The notes beneath the pieces were generated by a model that saw only the letters and a list, made by a program, of their open reading frames with translations, made no database searches and was not told where the DNA came from. A program made the translations under genes and the position numbers. From assembly GCA_019694875.1 (NCBI GenBank), contig JAIBBC010000001.1:1433501-1497500 (forward strand): a stretch of DNA of 64,000 nt, given 5' to 3'. Source of the DNA: Cyclobacteriaceae bacterium. Lineage in GTDB: Bacteria; Bacteroidota; Bacteroidia; Cytophagales; Cyclobacteriaceae. Shown here one piece after another: positions 62,066-64,000 of the stretch (position 1 is its first letter; every line of letters begins with the position of its first letter).

Positions 62066-62254
62066 TTAAAAATAGGAGAATCGAATCCAAGCTGCCGCCA
62101 CACCGATCACTATCGTTGAAACAAATCCGACAATAAAATTAATAACCTGTTTCGATGCCGAACCCTGTGAATAGTGTGATGACAATTTTCCTCTGAAACC
62201 TGTGAACATCCAGCAGATAAATGCTCCAAAAAACTCAACTTTATTTTCCGGCAT
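62066..62254 (-). CDS. Small unknown membrane protein
   Basis: 62 residues, MPENKVEFFGAFICWMFTGF then a central polar stretch and a helix VINFIVGFVSTIVIGVAAAW. Two hydrophobic segments with Ser/Gly linker between. Not recognised. Located between WbqC and TsaC genes on the same strand. Confidence 0.6.
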   Translation of the reverse strand: MPENKVEFFGAFICWMFTGFRGKLSSHYSQGSASKQVINFIVGFVSTIVIGVAAAWIRFSYF

Positions 62255-62301
62255 AAGTTCTACAAGTCAGTAGTGGTTTTGAAGTTATCAACCTGAGTTT
62301 A

Positions 62302-62316
62302 CCTGCCGCAGGCAGG
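62302..62316. repeat. CCTGC-type palindrome
   Basis: CCTGCCGCAGGCAGG, with CCTGC/GCAGG arms. A short REP-like palindrome of a kind common in Bacteroidota intergenic regions, just past the TsaC stop; may act as a weak terminator. Confidence 0.35.
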
Positions 62317-62338
62317 CTTGTCAGGCTGTTTATGTTTA

Positions 62339-62962
62339 TTACAAATCAATTTCACCCAACCCTTGCCGCACAAGCACCAACTCTTCACCGGTGCAATCCA
62401 CTACCGTGGATGGAATGTTTCCGCCAGCTCCGCCATCAATCACAACATCCACCAGGTTTTTAAAGTCTTCGTAGATCTCTTCCGGATCGGTGGTGTATTC
62501 TTTGATCTTGTCATCGTCTTTAATGGATGAGGTAATCAGCGGATTTCCTAACTCGGCAACGATGGTACGCGGGATGTTGTGATCAGGAATCCGGATGCCA
62601 ACGGTCTTCTTGGTTACGTCCAGAATCTTCGGCACCTTACTGCTCGATTCTAATATAAACGTGAACGGCCCAGGCAGTGATTTCTTCAACACTTTGAATA
62701 CGGGCGTTTGAAGATTCTTTACATATTCAGAAATGTGCGTGAGATCGTTGCAAATAAACGACAGGTCAAGCTTGTTAGGCTTAATATCCATTACCCGGCA
62801 TAACCGCTCGATCGACTTCCGGTTCATCAGATCACACCCAATACCATAAATTGTGTCGGTCGGGTAAACCACAATTCCGCCTTTGCGTAAAATATCCACA
62901 ACGCGGTTGATCTTTCGCATTTCGGGATTGTCCGGATGTATTTTGAGTAATTCGGCTGCCAT
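62339..62962 (-). CDS. L-threonylcarbamoyladenylate synthase (TsaC/Sua5/YrdC family)
   Basis: 207 residues from the ATG at 62962 ([20 protein letters not shown]); the longer frame adds 19 residues of promoter region. The YrdC core is visible: [58 protein letters not shown]. It makes threonylcarbamoyl-AMP for t6A37 tRNA modification. It lacks the Sua5 C-terminal domain, as usual for YrdC-type. Confidence 0.92.
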   Translation of the reverse strand: MAAELLKIHPDNPEMRKINRVVDILRKGGIVVYPTDTIYGIGCDLMNRKSIERLCRVMDIKPNKLDLSFICNDLTHISEYVKNLQTPVFKVLKKSLPGPFTFILESSSKVPKILDVTKKTVGIRIPDHNIPRTIVAELGNPLITSSIKDDDKIKEYTTDPEEIYEDFKNLVDVVIDGGAGGNIPSTVVDCTGEELVLVRQGLGEIDL

Positions 62963-63084
62963 TTGTGTTTCAAATATAACATCAAACGTTTCAATGTAAT
63001 TCCCCGAACGCGTGTTCATCTGCGTGACAGCTAACGATAACGGATGAGTGGGAAAGTTGTATTTTTGAAGTCTGATAATGCCCT

Positions 63085-64000
63085 ATGTTTAAAGGAAAGC
63101 TAAAACTTATCGTATTTCTGGTTTTGTCGGTGCTGATGATTTCGTTCACGTACTATGCTTACCAGATTTGTTATACACCAAATATTCTTGTGGGGAAGGA
63201 GAATCGTGTGATTGTTATCCCCGACAGCGCTGATTTCAAAAAGGTTCAGGAAATTCTTCACGAAGGCGATTATGTGCAGGATTTGTTGTCGTTCAGTTTT
63301 CTGGCCAAGCTGATGGATTATGACAAAGCTGTTAAGTCTGGCCGGTACACACTGCGCGCGAACATGACCAACCTCGAAGCGATCCGGTATTTGCGCCTGG
63401 GTTTGCAAGAGCCTGTTGATGTTACGTTCAACAACGTCCGGCTGATTCCGGAACTCAGCGAGAAGATCACTAAGAACCTGGAAATAAGTTCGGCACAATT
63501 TGAAGCCGCGCTGATTAAATTCGCCATGACGAACAAATACGGTTTCAACAAGGATAATGTGTTGTGCATGTTTGTGCCGAATACCTATGAGGTGTACTAC
63601 AACTCATCTGCTGAACAGTTGATCGATAAAATGCATGATGAGTACGAAAAATTCTGGAATACCGAGCGTCAGGACAAAGCAGCGGCATTAAAGCTTACCC
63701 CGATTGAAGTTTCGATTCTGGCTTCTATTGTGCAAGCCGAAAACACCAAGGGAGATGAAGCACGCAGAATTGCCGGTCTTTATATCAATCGTCTTAAACA
63801 AGGCATTCCGCTGCAAGCCGATCCTACACTGGTATTTGCTTCGGGCGACTTCTCCCTGAAGCGCGTTTTAAATGTGCACAAGGAAACCGACTCTCCTTAC
63901 AATACGTATAAATATGCCGGTTTACCTCCCGGGCCCATCAACATGCCGGGGATCAATGCCATTGACGGAGTACTTAACTACGAGAAGCACGACTACATTT
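63085..64000 (+). CDS. mltG: Endolytic peptidoglycan transglycosylase MltG, N-terminal part (runs off window)
   Basis: From ATG at 63085, MFKGKLKLIVFLVLSVLMIS is a membrane anchor, followed by a LysM-like region (VIPDSADFKKVQEILHEGDY) and the YceG domain: VPNTYEVYYNSSAEQ, LTPIEVSILASIVQAENTKG with the catalytic glutamate, GLYINRLKQGIPLQADPTL, LPPGPINMPG. MltG cuts nascent glycan strands. About 305 residues visible; only the last few dozen are missing. Confidence 0.94.
   Translation, partial: MFKGKLKLIVFLVLSVLMISFTYYAYQICYTPNILVGKENRVIVIPDSADFKKVQEILHEGDYVQDLLSFSFLAKLMDYDKAVKSGRYTLRANMTNLEAIRYLRLGLQEPVDVTFNNVRLIPELSEKITKNLEISSAQFEAALIKFAMTNKYGFNKDNVLCMFVPNTYEVYYNSSAEQLIDKMHDEYEKFWNTERQDKAAALKLTPIEVSILASIVQAENTKGDEARRIAGLYINRLKQGIPLQADPTLVFASGDFSLKRVLNVHKETDSPYNTYKYAGLPPGPINMPGINAIDGVLNYEKHDYI

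Noticed and set aside
1-64000. CRISPR arrays, rRNA genes, transposase genes.
   Set aside because: No regularly spaced repeats with spacers, no rRNA-like sequence and no transposase reading frame were seen on either strand.

Overview
The window comes from a chromosome of the phylum Bacteroidota, most likely a Cytophagales-type organism. Evidence: a secreted metalloprotease with a type IX secretion C-terminal sorting domain, Bacteroidota-type lipoproteins and TonB/porin proteins, a ClpC with Bacteroidota-style linker, start codons without clear Shine-Dalgarno sequences, and a Bacteroidota-type tyrosine integrase. Species cannot be named from the sequence alone.

Layout. (1) Left chromosomal flank, 1-10344: start of carB, a T9SS metalloprotease, an M19 dipeptidase lipoprotein, a cytochrome b5-like protein, a BadF-type sugar kinase with murQ (peptidoglycan amino-sugar recycling), a conserved gene broken by an in-frame TAG, a SprT-like protein, a tiny lipoprotein, and the GTPase pair der-era. 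(2) An integrated genomic island of about 40.2 kb, 10345-50550, bounded by a 16-bp perfect direct repeat that is the 3' end of the initiator tRNA-fMet gene; the integrase gene lies 180 bp inside the left repeat. (3) Right chromosomal flank, 50551-64000: the remainder of tRNA-fMet, an outer-membrane protein, rarA, a VWA/MIDAS membrane protein, a TonB-domain protein, a DOPA-dioxygenase-like enzyme, a radical SAM + DUF4130 pair, clpC, a WbqC protein, a TsaC/YrdC tRNA-modification enzyme and the start of mltG.

The island has four parts. 10541-16179 is an AT-rich element core (integrase, overlapping unknown gene, excisionase-like HTH, RecA/RepA-like ATPase, two unknown genes); I see no relaxase or conjugation genes. 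16787-24493 is a six-gene minus-strand defence operon: 5-methylcytosine methyltransferase, MORC/GHKL ATPase, Z1 P-loop protein, DUF4420 PD-(D/E)XK protein, then a YaaC-like protein and a nucleoside-deoxyribosyltransferase-fold protein. The first four match the MORC-associated restriction-modification operons described by comparative genomics; the last two look like an added module and are the best candidate for undescribed biology. 25000-26528 holds an unknown pair including a four-helix membrane protein with a C-terminal zinc finger. 26532-46712 is metal resistance: a Czc-type RND efflux/P-type ATPase operon, a copper operon (CopZ-like, DUF3347, DUF305, CopA ATPase, multicopper oxidase fused to a beta-barrel) and an arsenic operon (arsR, arsM, arsC, acr3, and an arsN-like acetyltransferase with an in-frame TGA). 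A decayed arsR copy and three matching 16-bp ArsR-type operators show internal duplication. 46723-50306 is an accessory tail with a structured leader plus orphan gene flagged by three copies of an 11-bp repeat.

Together the island combines anti-phage and heavy-metal/arsenic survival functions at an initiator-tRNA integration site, where the integrated DNA also supplies a replacement terminator for the tRNA. All functional statements are from sequence reading without database searches.
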